Assembly: GCF_001457815.1 (NCBI RefSeq)
Contig: NZ_LN898217.1
Span: 124,001 to 188,000, forward strand
Length of the DNA stretch: 64,000 nt
DNA from: Vitreoscilla massiliensis
Lineage (GTDB): Bacteria; Pseudomonadota; Gammaproteobacteria; Burkholderiales; Neisseriaceae
Reading direction: 5' to 3'
Under the pieces are notes generated by a model, which was not told the origin of the DNA, ran no database searches, and saw only the letters and a program-made list of their open reading frames with translations. Below are positions 49,929 through 58,801 of this stretch, piece after piece; position 1 is the first letter of the stretch, and the number at the start of each line of letters is the position of its first letter. Position numbers and translations under genes: made by a program.

Positions 49929-50996
49929 TTATTCGACCACGATTTTTGGGAAGCGGCCGCTGAAGTCACGACCCATATCGGCCACTTTCAAGGCCACTTG
50001 CCATGCCGCTTGTTGGTACAAATCGGCAATCGCGTGCTCTTGCGCATGCAATTGCGCGCCCAGTCCGGCGTCCATCGCCTCGCGTATCGGCAAACTCAAC
50101 GGCAGTTGTGCCAACAAAGGCACGTTTAATTTGTCTGCCAAGGCTTTGCCGCCGTCGCTGCCAAAAATCGCTTCGGCATGGCCGCAATTCGAGCACACAT
50201 GCATGGCCATGTTTTCAACAATGCCCAAAATCGGAATGTTGACCTTGTTAAACATGTCGACTGCTTTGCGCGCATCGAGCAAGGCGATGTCTTGCGGCGT
50301 GGTCACGATGACTGAGGCGGTAACAGGGATTTTTTGTGACAACGTCAATTGCACATCGCCGGTGCCTGGTGGCAAGTCGATGAACAAATAATCAACCTCG
50401 TCCCATTGGCTTTGGAACAGCAATTGTTGCAAGGCTTGGCTGACCATGGGGCCGCGCCACACCACGGCTTGGTCGGTGTCTATCATAAAGCCGATGGACA
50501 TGGTTTGGATGCCGCTTTCAGACACGACTGGGATGAATTTGCCGTCGCGCTGCTCGGGTTGCAAACCGGCCACGCCCAACATCGTGGGTTGGCTAGGGCC
50601 GTAAATGTCGGCATCAAGCACGCCAACACGCGCACCCATATTGCTCAAGGCGATGGCCAAATTGGTGGTGGTGGTGGATTTGCCCACGCCGCCTTTGCCC
50701 GAAGCCACGGCGATGATGTTTTTCACGCCGGCAATGGTGTTCACGCCTTGTTGCACTTTGTGCACGGCAATATTGCTGTCGATTTGCAATTGAATGTTGG
50801 CAGCGGCATGGCCGGTTGCGGCGGCGATGGCGTCGGTCAATGCGGCCTGTAAATGTTGTGCGGGATAGGCAAAGCGCAATACCACATGTAAATCGCTACC
50901 GCGCACGTCGGCGCTGACCAAGGCTTTTTCAGAGCCAAGACTGCGTTGGGTATGGGGTAAGGTGATTGCCGCAATGGCGGTTTGTATCGGGTCCAC
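49929..50996 (-). CDS. apbC: Mrp/ApbC iron-sulfur cluster carrier ATPase
   Basis: The 355-residue product has an N-terminal MIP18-like domain (residues about 1-85) and a P-loop ATPase with ASGKGGVGKSTTTTNLAIAL, LDADIYGPSQPTMLG, DYLFIDLPPGTGD and the iron-sulfur-type CSNCG pair. It assembles or transfers Fe-S clusters. I place the start at GTG 50996, seven bases after AAAAGG, because the upstream ATG would add 24 residues without homology. A DUS word lies at 50840-50851. Confidence 0.94.
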   Translation of the reverse strand: MDPIQTAIAAITLPHTQRSLGSEKALVSADVRGSDLHVVLRFAYPAQHLQAALTDAIAAATGHAAANIQLQIDSNIAVHKVQQGVNTIAGVKNIIAVASGKGGVGKSTTTTNLAIALSNMGARVGVLDADIYGPSQPTMLGVAGLQPEQRDGKFIPVVSESGIQTMSIGFMIDTDQAVVWRGPMVSQALQQLLFQSQWDEVDYLFIDLPPGTGDVQLTLSQKIPVTASVIVTTPQDIALLDARKAVDMFNKVNIPILGIVENMAMHVCSNCGHAEAIFGSDGGKALADKLNVPLLAQLPLSLPIREAMDAGLGAQLHAQEHAIADLYQQAAWQVALKVADMGRDFSGRFPKIVVE

Positions 50997-51090
50997 GAGC
51001 GTGCCTTTTCTGAAACGGATAGTGAGGATGAATGTGCCCTCAGATGGGGGCAAAATCAGCAGAAACAATATGGTTTTACATTGTAAGCTT

Positions 51091-51102
51091 TACAGGCCGC
51101 TT
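51091..51102 (-). repeat. DUS-like word in the apbC/rbsK spacer
   Basis: TACAGGCCGCTT followed by TTT on the forward strand; an exact reverse-orientation copy between divergent genes, without a partner arm. Confidence 0.85.
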
Positions 51103-51158
51103 TTTCCTGTGAGGACAAAAATTTGTTATCCTTACGCCTTGAAATACGAAAGAACATT

Positions 51159-52064
51159 ATGAGCAGCAATATTTTGGTGGTCGGCAGCATCAACATGGAT
51201 TTGATTACGGTGTTGGCGCGTTTTCCTAAAGTCGGCGAAACCTTATTGGGTGAAACCTTTACCACCGCTTTGGGTGGCAAAGGTTCCAATCAAGCCGTGG
51301 CCGCCGCGCGTTTGGGCGCACAAGTGGCGATGATAGGCGCGGTCGGTGACGATGCCAATGGCGACGTTGCCTTGAAAATTTTGCAACAAGAAGGCGTAAA
51401 TTGCAGTGGCATCGCCGTTAAAACCGGCATGAGCACCGGCATTGCCAGCATTACCGTGGCCGAAGGCGACAACCACATCATCGTGGTATCGGGCGCCAAT
51501 TTTGCCTTGAACCCAGCCGACATCGCTGCGCACGAAGCCTTGTTTGCCGCTGCCGATGTGGTGTTGTGCCAATTGGAAATTCCTATGGATTGCGTGCTCT
51601 TGGCGGCGCAATTGGCCAAACAACACGGCGCGACTTTCGTGCTCAATCCTGCACCGGCGCAAGCCTTGTCAGCAGAATTATTGGCCTTGGTCGATGTGAT
51701 GACGCCTAACCACACCGAATTAAAACAGGCGTTTACCTTGGCCGAAGCTGCCAGCGATGCCGACATCGCCGCTATCTTGCCAGCGCACATGCAATTGGTG
51801 ATGACCGCAGGCGCGAACGGTGCCAGCCATTACAGTGCCGCCGGCAAACGCCATTGGCCTGCATTCAAAGTTGAGGTGGTGGATACCACCGGCGCGGGCG
51901 ATACCTTTAATGCCGGTTTGGCCGTGTATTGGGCGCAAGGCTTGGATGTGGCGATACAGCACGCGCAAGCAGCAGCAGCTTTGGCGGTGCAAAAACTGGG
52001 CGCACAAACAGCAATGCCCACAGCGGCAGCCGTGGGCACGTTTATCCAACAACAAGCGCAATAA
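51159..52064 (+). CDS. rbsK: ribokinase (PfkB family)
   Basis: RbsK phosphorylates D-ribose to ribose 5-phosphate. The 301-residue product starts NILVVGSINMDLITVLARFPKVGETL, has LGGKGSNQAVAAARLGA for sugar binding and VVDTTGAGDTFNAGLA, the catalytic aspartate and anion hole. All ribokinase signatures are present and the length fits. No ribose transporter or regulator is in the window. The ATG at 51159 is used; an upstream in-frame codon (51123) is not needed. Confidence 0.93.
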   Translation: MSSNILVVGSINMDLITVLARFPKVGETLLGETFTTALGGKGSNQAVAAARLGAQVAMIGAVGDDANGDVALKILQQEGVNCSGIAVKTGMSTGIASITVAEGDNHIIVVSGANFALNPADIAAHEALFAAADVVLCQLEIPMDCVLLAAQLAKQHGATFVLNPAPAQALSAELLALVDVMTPNHTELKQAFTLAEAASDADIAAILPAHMQLVMTAGANGASHYSAAGKRHWPAFKVEVVDTTGAGDTFNAGLAVYWAQGLDVAIQHAQAAAALAVQKLGAQTAMPTAAAVGTFIQQQAQ

Positions 52065-52073
52065 TATTCAATA

Positions 52074-52670
52074 TTACAGACGCGACAATTCAGATTGCAT
52101 GGCAGAAATGCTGGCGCGACGGTCGGCCACTTGGCGTTCCAATTGGCTGGCATTTTTGCCTGATTTGCGCGCACTGGCCAAATTGCTTTCAGCGGCACGC
52201 AGTGCCGCTTTTTCACGGTTCAATTCATTGCGCACGATTTGCGAGCGCGTCAATTGTGGTTTCACTGCCACAGCTTTTACCGGTGCTGCGCGGTAAGCGG
52301 TTTTGGTTACTTGGGCCGCAGGCTGGTTTTTCACTTTGGTTTTCACGGCCACAGGCTCGCTGTGACGCAAATCCACTTTCAGCGCCACCTCTTTGGCCAC
52401 CGGTTTGGGCAAGATGGCCACATCATCGGTTAAGGCAATCAAGGCTTGGTCTACGGCCAAATTAGAAGTGGTAGAGGCGGCCATGGCTTGGTCTGCTGCG
52501 GTCGCCGCTTGGGTGCTTAAATTGTGCTGGCGCACGCACACGCTGGTGGTGGCATTTTGCTGGCTGGCAGCACAAGGCAGCTGCGCAGGCTGAGACGCTA
52601 CTGCACCGGTCAGTGAGAAAGTGGTGAATAAACAGGCCAATACGGCATGGCGACGACGAAGTATGTGCAT
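52074..52670 (-). CDS. exported basic coiled-coil protein of unknown function
   Basis: The 198-residue product has a signal peptide (HAVLACLFTTFSLTGAVA), a Gln/Ala/Thr-rich middle with Cys in QPAQLPCAASQQNATTSVCVR, a basic Val/Lys/Ala stretch, and a C-terminal coiled coil (about 140-198: RNELNREKAALRAAESNL, LERQVADRRASISAMQSEL). I recognise no family. It is convergent with rbsK with only 9 bases between stops, and divergent from tamA. Confidence 0.65.
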   Translation of the reverse strand: MHILRRRHAVLACLFTTFSLTGAVASQPAQLPCAASQQNATTSVCVRQHNLSTQAATAADQAMAASTTSNLAVDQALIALTDDVAILPKPVAKEVALKVDLRHSEPVAVKTKVKNQPAAQVTKTAYRAAPVKAVAVKPQLTRSQIVRNELNREKAALRAAESNLASARKSGKNASQLERQVADRRASISAMQSELSRL

Positions 52671-52892
52671 GATTTTGATTATGATGCTAAAAATTAAAAA
52701 CCAATGAATTATAAGGCTTTTTTTGTTTACTGGTGCGCCGTTCATGCAAAGCTGCGTTAAAACCTGCCAAATCGGTCGGCTCGTTGTTGCAGCGCCTGAA
52801 ACTGAGTAATTACCTGTGTTAGAATTGGCCTCATTTGTGGCTTGTATGGACCGGTGATGAGGTTAGAAGTTCGGGAGAAGGTGTTCAAACCA

Positions 52893-54800
52893 ATGCGACG
52901 TTTGGGCTTGTTGATAATGCCGGTGGTATTGTGTCCCGTGAGTGCGTGGGCATCCGAGGTGGCTGTCCAAGACGGCTTAAGCGGCATTAAACAAGCCAAT
53001 TGGGGCAATGTGACCATTACCGCCCGTCCTTTGGCGGTGGCCGAACAAGAGGTGGTGAATGAGCGCAAGAAAGCGGCCGGTAAAGATGGCAAGGAAATTG
53101 AATTGCCCAAGCCGAGTGAATTGCAATACCCAATTAGCATCGAAACCGAAGACAAAGTCGCCACCGAGATGTTGAATGAACATTTGCCGCTGATTGTACA
53201 GCAGCAAATGAACACCACCATCGATGCCGAACAGTTGCAATTCTTAATTGAAGACACGCCGCAAGACGCCAAAGACATGCTCGATACCTTGGGCTATTTT
53301 AATGCCGTGGTGACGGTGGCACCGCATGAAAAAGGCTATGTGGTCAAAGTGGCCTTGGGCAAACGCACCATGATAACAAGCGTGACCATGAACTTGGCCG
53401 GCCCGATTTTGGACGATGAGAAATTGGGTGAGTATTACGCCAATGCCATGGAAGGCTGGACGGCGCATGTGGGCGAACCGTTTTTACAGGACGCTTGGAG
53501 CAGCAGCAAAAGCGCTGCCGTCAGCGGTGTGCGTCGCAAGCAATACCCATTGGCACGCATGACCCATTCCAAAGCCACCATAGACCCTGTCGAGAATTCG
53601 GCCAAAATGGAAGCCGAAGTCACCAGCAATCAAGCCATCTTCTTTGGCGAATTAAAAGTCAACGGCACCGAGCGTTATCCAGAGAGCATCGTGCATAAAC
53701 TGTCCAAATTCAAAGCCGGCGACCCTTACGACAGTGATCAAATCGTCGATTTGCAAAACGCCCTAGAGCAAGACAGCCATTACAGCGGTGTGTTTGTGAC
53801 GCCCAAATTCGACCAATTGCAAGGCGACCGTGTGCCCATGGAAGTGACGGTACAAGAAGTGCCGCGGCAAAAATTCGATGCCGGCTTAAGCTACGATTCG
53901 GAAGAAGGCCCTGGTATCCGTTTGGGCTATGAGCATTACAATGTGTTTAACCGTGGCTATGTCGGCTCCAGCTTTATGTCGTATAACAAATACGAGCAAA
54001 GTTTCGGTGTCGGTTTGAGCCAGCCGCGTGAAGTCGATGGTTCTTACAATACCGCCGCCATCAATTACAAAAATGGCACGGTGCAAAAAGTCAAAATCGC
54101 CGCTTGGAATGCGGGGGTATGGCATGTGAAAGAGCGTGAAAACAGCGAAATGCGCTTGGGTTTGGAGTATTACCGTGACGACAGCTATGTGGAAAACGGC
54201 CCCGACTATGGCATCAATTACGCCGCGATGTTGACCGCGTCGTGGCGTTACAACACCATAGAAACCAAGGCGCGACCACAGCGTGGCTATTTTGTGTCGG
54301 GCAAAGTCGGCAGTACCGTCGGCAATTTATTATCCAGCGCTTCGATGCAAATGGTGAAAGCCGATGCCGCGTATTATTACACCCCTGAAAAGAAAAAATA
54401 CGGGACATTTATCGTGCGTGGCCAAGGTGGCTTGGTCAATGTCAGCGATGAAATGAATGCACCGCAATCGCTGTTATTCCGTACCGGTGGCGCCAATTCG
54501 GTGCGCGGTTATGAATATGAAAGCTTGGGCATACGCGGTTACGATGATGCGGTAATGGGCGGTAAAGTCATGGCCACCGCCAGCTTTGAATACCAATTAC
54601 CGATTAAGCAAGACTATGCCTTGGCCATTTTCCACGACATGGGTGGCGTGTCTAACAACATCAATGACTTTACCTTGAAACACGGTACGGGATTGGGTGC
54701 GCGTTGGTACAGCCCGTTTGCACCGATTGCGTTTGACATCGCCTATGGACACGATGACCAAAAAATTCGTTGGTACATAGGCCTGGGCACCCAGTTTTAA
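52893..54800 (+). CDS. tamA: TamA-like outer-membrane translocation and assembly protein (Omp85 family)
   Basis: The 635-residue product has a signal peptide (LGLLIMPVVLCPVSAWA), POTRA-type periplasmic domains (about residues 60-330: LDTLGYFNAVVTVAPHEKGYVVKVALG, FFGELKVNGTERYPESIVHKL) and an Omp85 barrel (LSYDSEEGPGIRLGYEHYNVFNRGY, LLFRTGGANSVRGYEYESLG as the L6 VRGY motif), ending YIGLGTQF. TamA works with TamB in outer-membrane protein and lipid transport. ATG 52893 fits the signal; ATG 52857 would add 12 residues. tamB follows by 76 bases. Confidence 0.93.
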   Translation: MRRLGLLIMPVVLCPVSAWASEVAVQDGLSGIKQANWGNVTITARPLAVAEQEVVNERKKAAGKDGKEIELPKPSELQYPISIETEDKVATEMLNEHLPLIVQQQMNTTIDAEQLQFLIEDTPQDAKDMLDTLGYFNAVVTVAPHEKGYVVKVALGKRTMITSVTMNLAGPILDDEKLGEYYANAMEGWTAHVGEPFLQDAWSSSKSAAVSGVRRKQYPLARMTHSKATIDPVENSAKMEAEVTSNQAIFFGELKVNGTERYPESIVHKLSKFKAGDPYDSDQIVDLQNALEQDSHYSGVFVTPKFDQLQGDRVPMEVTVQEVPRQKFDAGLSYDSEEGPGIRLGYEHYNVFNRGYVGSSFMSYNKYEQSFGVGLSQPREVDGSYNTAAINYKNGTVQKVKIAAWNAGVWHVKERENSEMRLGLEYYRDDSYVENGPDYGINYAAMLTASWRYNTIETKARPQRGYFVSGKVGSTVGNLLSSASMQMVKADAAYYYTPEKKKYGTFIVRGQGGLVNVSDEMNAPQSLLFRTGGANSVRGYEYESLGIRGYDDAVMGGKVMATASFEYQLPIKQDYALAIFHDMGGVSNNINDFTLKHGTGLGARWYSPFAPIAFDIAYGHDDQKIRWYIGLGTQF

Positions 54801-54876
54801 TCCCATGCAGTTTTTACAGGCTGCTTATGGGCCTGTGTTCATTTATCAGAGTATTTCAGAGTTTTGAGTATGGTGT

Positions 54877-57800
54877 ATGAGCCAAATCAGTGTAACGAAT
54901 GAAGATTTAGAACCACAAGCAGCACCCACACCACCGCCGCGCAAACCGGTTTCCAAATGGCGGTGGTTGAAGCGTGCGCTGTGGTCATTGTTGGCGCTGG
55001 TGGCGGTGTTGATGTTGACTTTGGTATGGTTGACCAAGACCGAATCGGGCTTGCGTTTTACCTTATTCCGCATCCCCGCTTGGTTTGGGGTGGAAATTAC
55101 TGCCGACAAATTGTCTGGCTCGGTGTGGAATGGGTTTAAAGGCGAAAACTGGGTGGTGAAAACCGAGGGCGCCAATATTAACTTGCGCAATCTGAACATC
55201 GATTGGGCTTCGAGTGAGTTGTTTTCGCGCACCATCCATGTGCGCAAAATCGACATCGGTGAAATGCACATCGATGTGATGGCGGCCGAACCGCGTCCGA
55301 AGCAAGAATCGAAATTCCCTGACAGTCTGCGTCTGCCTGCCAATGTGCATTTGGACGAGGTCAACATAGACAAAATTACCATGGGCAAAAACCACGATGT
55401 GATTTTGAACCAAGCCAAACTGAACTACCATTACCAGCACGGCCAGCCGCACCGTTTGAACATAGACAAACTCGACAGTGTGTTTGGCATGGCCGATGGC
55501 CATGTGTCTTTGGGTGAGAGCAAACCGTTTGCCACCGATGCCAAACTGAATGTATTGGGCAGCCGCGACGGCATTACCGTGCAAGGTGGGGTAGGCCTCA
55601 GCGGTGATTTGGACGATACCTTGGTCAAAGGCAAGTTCAGCGGCCAAGGCGTGAATTTGGACATAGACGGCAAGCTGCATCCGTTTGCCAAAACCTTGAA
55701 TGAGCAGTTCGACCATTTGAATATTGCTGGCGAAGGTTTGAACCCAAAAACCATCATTCCAACCTTGCCCGAAGCCGAATTGAAACTGAATTTGGCCATA
55801 GAACCGATTGCCGGCAGTAATGAATTGTCGGGCGTGTTGAATGTGCTCAACAGCAAGCCTTTGCCTGCCGATGGCAATGGCATTCCGGTAAAAAGCGTCG
55901 ATGGCCAATTCAAACTCGACCACGATGGCAAGCTGGTATTGGCACCATCGCGCATCACCACCTTGCAAAAAGGGGTACTCACTGCCGCCGGCACAGTGGA
56001 CGTGCCCAAGCAGCAATTGGATTTGGACGTGGGTTTGGCCAGCTTGACTTTGGCAGACGTGATTCAAAACCCGATGGCCGGCACGCTCAATGGCAATATT
56101 GCGGTATCGGGTCAATTCGATACGCCGCAAGCCGATTGGCAGCTAAAAACCGAGCGTTTGCAGTCTACAGGCCGCTTTAACATGATTAAAGACCGTGAAA
56201 ACGGTCAGCAAAGCTTGAAAGTCAGCCATGCTCGCATCGCCACGCCCGATGGTGGCGCATTGGGTGTGGCCGGCACGATGAATTTGTACAAAGAGCAGGA
56301 AATCAAGCTGGCCTTGGTCAGCCACCGTTTCAATCCGGCGGCCTTGTCTAAGGATTATCCACAAGGCAATGTCAATTTGGACGCACGCGTGCTTGGTACT
56401 TTGGCCGGTGGTCCGGTGATACGCACGCTATTGGACTTGGGCAACAGCACGCTTTCCGGCGCGAAATTGATAGGCAATGGCGATGTGGTGTTCCAACAGC
56501 AACACCTGAGCCGCGCCAACCTCAATGTCTTGCTCGATGGCAACCGCATCAAAACCGATGGCAGCATCGGCAAGGCTGGCGACAAATTGAATGTCGACAT
56601 CCACGCGCCGCGTTTAGACCAATTTGGTTTTGGCTTAAGCGGCTTGCTCACCGCCAAAGGCCATGTGGCCGGCGACCCGAAAAAACTCGACATCCAATTG
56701 GCCGGCACGGCCCAAGGCTTGAAATTCCAAGACGCGGTCAATGTGCAGCAATTGCGCTTTGATGTCAGCGCCTCACCCGACATGGCAGCACCGATGAAAG
56801 TGGACGTGCACGGTAACACCATGAAGTTCGGTGGCACTGCCGTCGATGTGATTAATTTGGGCATCAAAGGCACGGGTCGCAATCACAGCATACAGGCCGA
56901 TGGTGGCTTGAGCATGGACAACAAACCGTACAAATTGAACTTGGCTGCGGCCGGTGGTTTGGACGACAAAATGCAGTGGAAGGGCGCGGTGTCTACCTTG
57001 GACATCAGTGGTGCTTTCAATGCCAAATTGCGCAACCGCATGCAGCTGGAAGCCGGCAGCGAACGCGTCAGCATGAGCAGCGCGGCATGGGGCTTGATGG
57101 GCGGCAGCTTGAATTTGCAAAACTTTGTGTGGGAAGCAAAAACCGGCTTGCGCACCAAAGGCAGCGCTACTGGCTTGGACATCCGCCAAATCGACAATTT
57201 GGTGCACATACCGATAGAACAAAACGTCATCATCGGTGGCGATTGGGATGTGTCGTATGGCCGCAATATGGCCGGCTTCTTGCGCTTAAACCGCCAATCC
57301 GGCGACATTACCTTGCCACAGCGCAAGCAAATGTTGGGCTTGAGCCGTTTGCAAACCGACACCCGTTTTGCTCCAGGCAGCATCAATACCAAAGTCGACA
57401 TCGTTACCCAATACGCGCGTGCCAATGGGCAGGTGAACATCGGTCAAAACTATGGCAGCGCCTTCAGCAATGCGCCTTTAAGTGGCGGCTTGAATGTGGT
57501 GATTGATGACATCGCCCGCGTGCGCAATTTCTTGCCAGTGGGCATGGAAGTAACAGGGCGAGCGCAAGCCAATATCCGTTTGGGCGGCAGCGTCGGTGCG
57601 CCGACCTTGTCGGGGCCGTTTACCGGCAGCAATTTGAGTTATTTGGACCGTTCAAGCGGCCTGTATTTGAAAAATGGCAGCTTGCAATCGCATTTCTCTG
57701 GTCAGTCGTGGATTATTGAAGGCTTGACCTTCCGTGAAGGGGCGGGCTCGGCGCGTTTGCATGGTCGCGTGAATTTGATTGGCACCGATCCCGATGTGGA

Positions 57801-58737
57801 TGTGAAAATCACTTTGGATCGTTTTGAAGCCTTATCGAAACCAACGCAGCAATTGACCTTAAGCGGCGAAGCCAATTTGCTGTATTTGCCGGTGAAAGGC
57901 TTGACCTTAAATGGCTTGGTTAAAGTCGACCGTGCGCGGTTTGATTTCCCCAAATCCAGTGCGCCGTCGCTCAGCGATGATGTGGTGGTATTGGGGCGGC
58001 CTGAAAAAGAACAATCGACCAGTACGCCGATTAATTTGGATTTGACCCTCGATTTGAACAATGCCTTCCGCTTCAATGGTCAAGGCTTGGATGTGTTGAT
58101 GGGTGGGCAGCTGCGCTTGTTGGCCACGCCGGGCGACGATGTCAAAGGCCAAGGTCAAATCAAAGTGGTGCGTGGTCGTTACAAAGCCTATGGTCAAGAC
58201 TTGATCATCCGCCGCGGCTACATCACCTTTATTGATGAGTTGAGCAATCCGACCTTGAACATCCGCGCCGAGCGTCGCGCCTCACCCGTGGGTGCTGGTG
58301 TGGAGGTGACCGGTAGCTTGGACAAACCAAACACGGTGTTGGTGGCCGATGAAGCGATGAGTGACAAAGACAAATTGTCGTGGCTGATTTTGGGTCGACC
58401 GTCTTCGGGCGACAGTGACGATGCGGCTATCGCCGCGGCAGCGGGCGCATGGTTGGCAGGCAATATCAATGATAAAGTCGGTATTGTAGATAATATTGGT
58501 TTGGAAACCCGCCGTACCCGCAATACCCAAACCGGTGAAATGAACGCGGCCGAGCAGGTGATTAATGTCAGCAAGCGCTTGACCAACAAACTCAGTGTTG
58601 GCTATGAATACGGCTTGACCAGCGCCGAATCGACGGTGAAACTGATTTATTATATCAGCCGTTCTTTCCAAGCCATTGGGCGCATCGGTTCTTACTCCAG
58701 TGGCGGCGAAGTGCGTTATACCCGTCGTTTTGATTAA
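54877..58737 (+). CDS. tamB: TamB translocation and assembly module, inner-membrane/periplasm-spanning protein
   Basis: The 1286-residue product has one N-terminal membrane anchor (residues about 30-50) and a long repetitive beta-helix or beta-taco periplasmic region, with a C-terminal DUF490/TamB domain (GRYKAYGQDLIIRRGYITFIDELSNPTLNIRAERRAS; DEAMSDKDKLSWLILGRPSS; YEYGLTSAESTVKLIYYISRSFQ) and a terminal aromatic region (YTRRFD). AsmA-like TamB carries lipids toward the outer membrane. It is paired with tamA. DUS words lie at 56166-56177 and 57654-57665, and a near-match TTTACAGGCTGCTT at about 54815 precedes the gene. Confidence 0.95.
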   Translation: MSQISVTNEDLEPQAAPTPPPRKPVSKWRWLKRALWSLLALVAVLMLTLVWLTKTESGLRFTLFRIPAWFGVEITADKLSGSVWNGFKGENWVVKTEGANINLRNLNIDWASSELFSRTIHVRKIDIGEMHIDVMAAEPRPKQESKFPDSLRLPANVHLDEVNIDKITMGKNHDVILNQAKLNYHYQHGQPHRLNIDKLDSVFGMADGHVSLGESKPFATDAKLNVLGSRDGITVQGGVGLSGDLDDTLVKGKFSGQGVNLDIDGKLHPFAKTLNEQFDHLNIAGEGLNPKTIIPTLPEAELKLNLAIEPIAGSNELSGVLNVLNSKPLPADGNGIPVKSVDGQFKLDHDGKLVLAPSRITTLQKGVLTAAGTVDVPKQQLDLDVGLASLTLADVIQNPMAGTLNGNIAVSGQFDTPQADWQLKTERLQSTGRFNMIKDRENGQQSLKVSHARIATPDGGALGVAGTMNLYKEQEIKLALVSHRFNPAALSKDYPQGNVNLDARVLGTLAGGPVIRTLLDLGNSTLSGAKLIGNGDVVFQQQHLSRANLNVLLDGNRIKTDGSIGKAGDKLNVDIHAPRLDQFGFGLSGLLTAKGHVAGDPKKLDIQLAGTAQGLKFQDAVNVQQLRFDVSASPDMAAPMKVDVHGNTMKFGGTAVDVINLGIKGTGRNHSIQADGGLSMDNKPYKLNLAAAGGLDDKMQWKGAVSTLDISGAFNAKLRNRMQLEAGSERVSMSSAAWGLMGGSLNLQNFVWEAKTGLRTKGSATGLDIRQIDNLVHIPIEQNVIIGGDWDVSYGRNMAGFLRLNRQSGDITLPQRKQMLGLSRLQTDTRFAPGSINTKVDIVTQYARANGQVNIGQNYGSAFSNAPLSGGLNVVIDDIARVRNFLPVGMEVTGRAQANIRLGGSVGAPTLSGPFTGSNLSYLDRSSGLYLKNGSLQSHFSGQSWIIEGLTFREGAGSARLHGRVNLIGTDPDVDVKITLDRFEALSKPTQQLTLSGEANLLYLPVKGLTLNGLVKVDRARFDFPKSSAPSLSDDVVVLGRPEKEQSTSTPINLDLTLDLNNAFRFNGQGLDVLMGGQLRLLATPGDDVKGQGQIKVVRGRYKAYGQDLIIRRGYITFIDELSNPTLNIRAERRASPVGAGVEVTGSLDKPNTVLVADEAMSDKDKLSWLILGRPSSGDSDDAAIAAAAGAWLAGNINDKVGIVDNIGLETRRTRNTQTGEMNAAEQVINVSKRLTNKLSVGYEYGLTSAESTVKLIYYISRSFQAIGRIGSYSSGGEVRYTRRFD

Positions 58738-58752
58738 TGAATGAGCAGTGTT

Positions 58753-58780
58753 CAAGCGGCCTGTAATTACAGGCCGCTTG
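58753..58780. repeat. perfect 28-base DUS palindrome
   Basis: Two complete DUS words in inverted orientation abut at AATT (CAAGCGGCCTGTAATT and its complement), giving a perfect palindrome of 28 bases with no spacer. It lies 15 bases after the tamB stop and 21 bases before the waaA start. Confidence 0.9.
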
Positions 58781-58801
58781 TGTTTCAGAAAGTGGCACAC
58801 C

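Noticed and set aside
55063..56130. A 355-codon reverse open frame inside tamB
   Set aside because: It is a mirror of tamB codons; no ribosome-binding site, and tamB is well supported.
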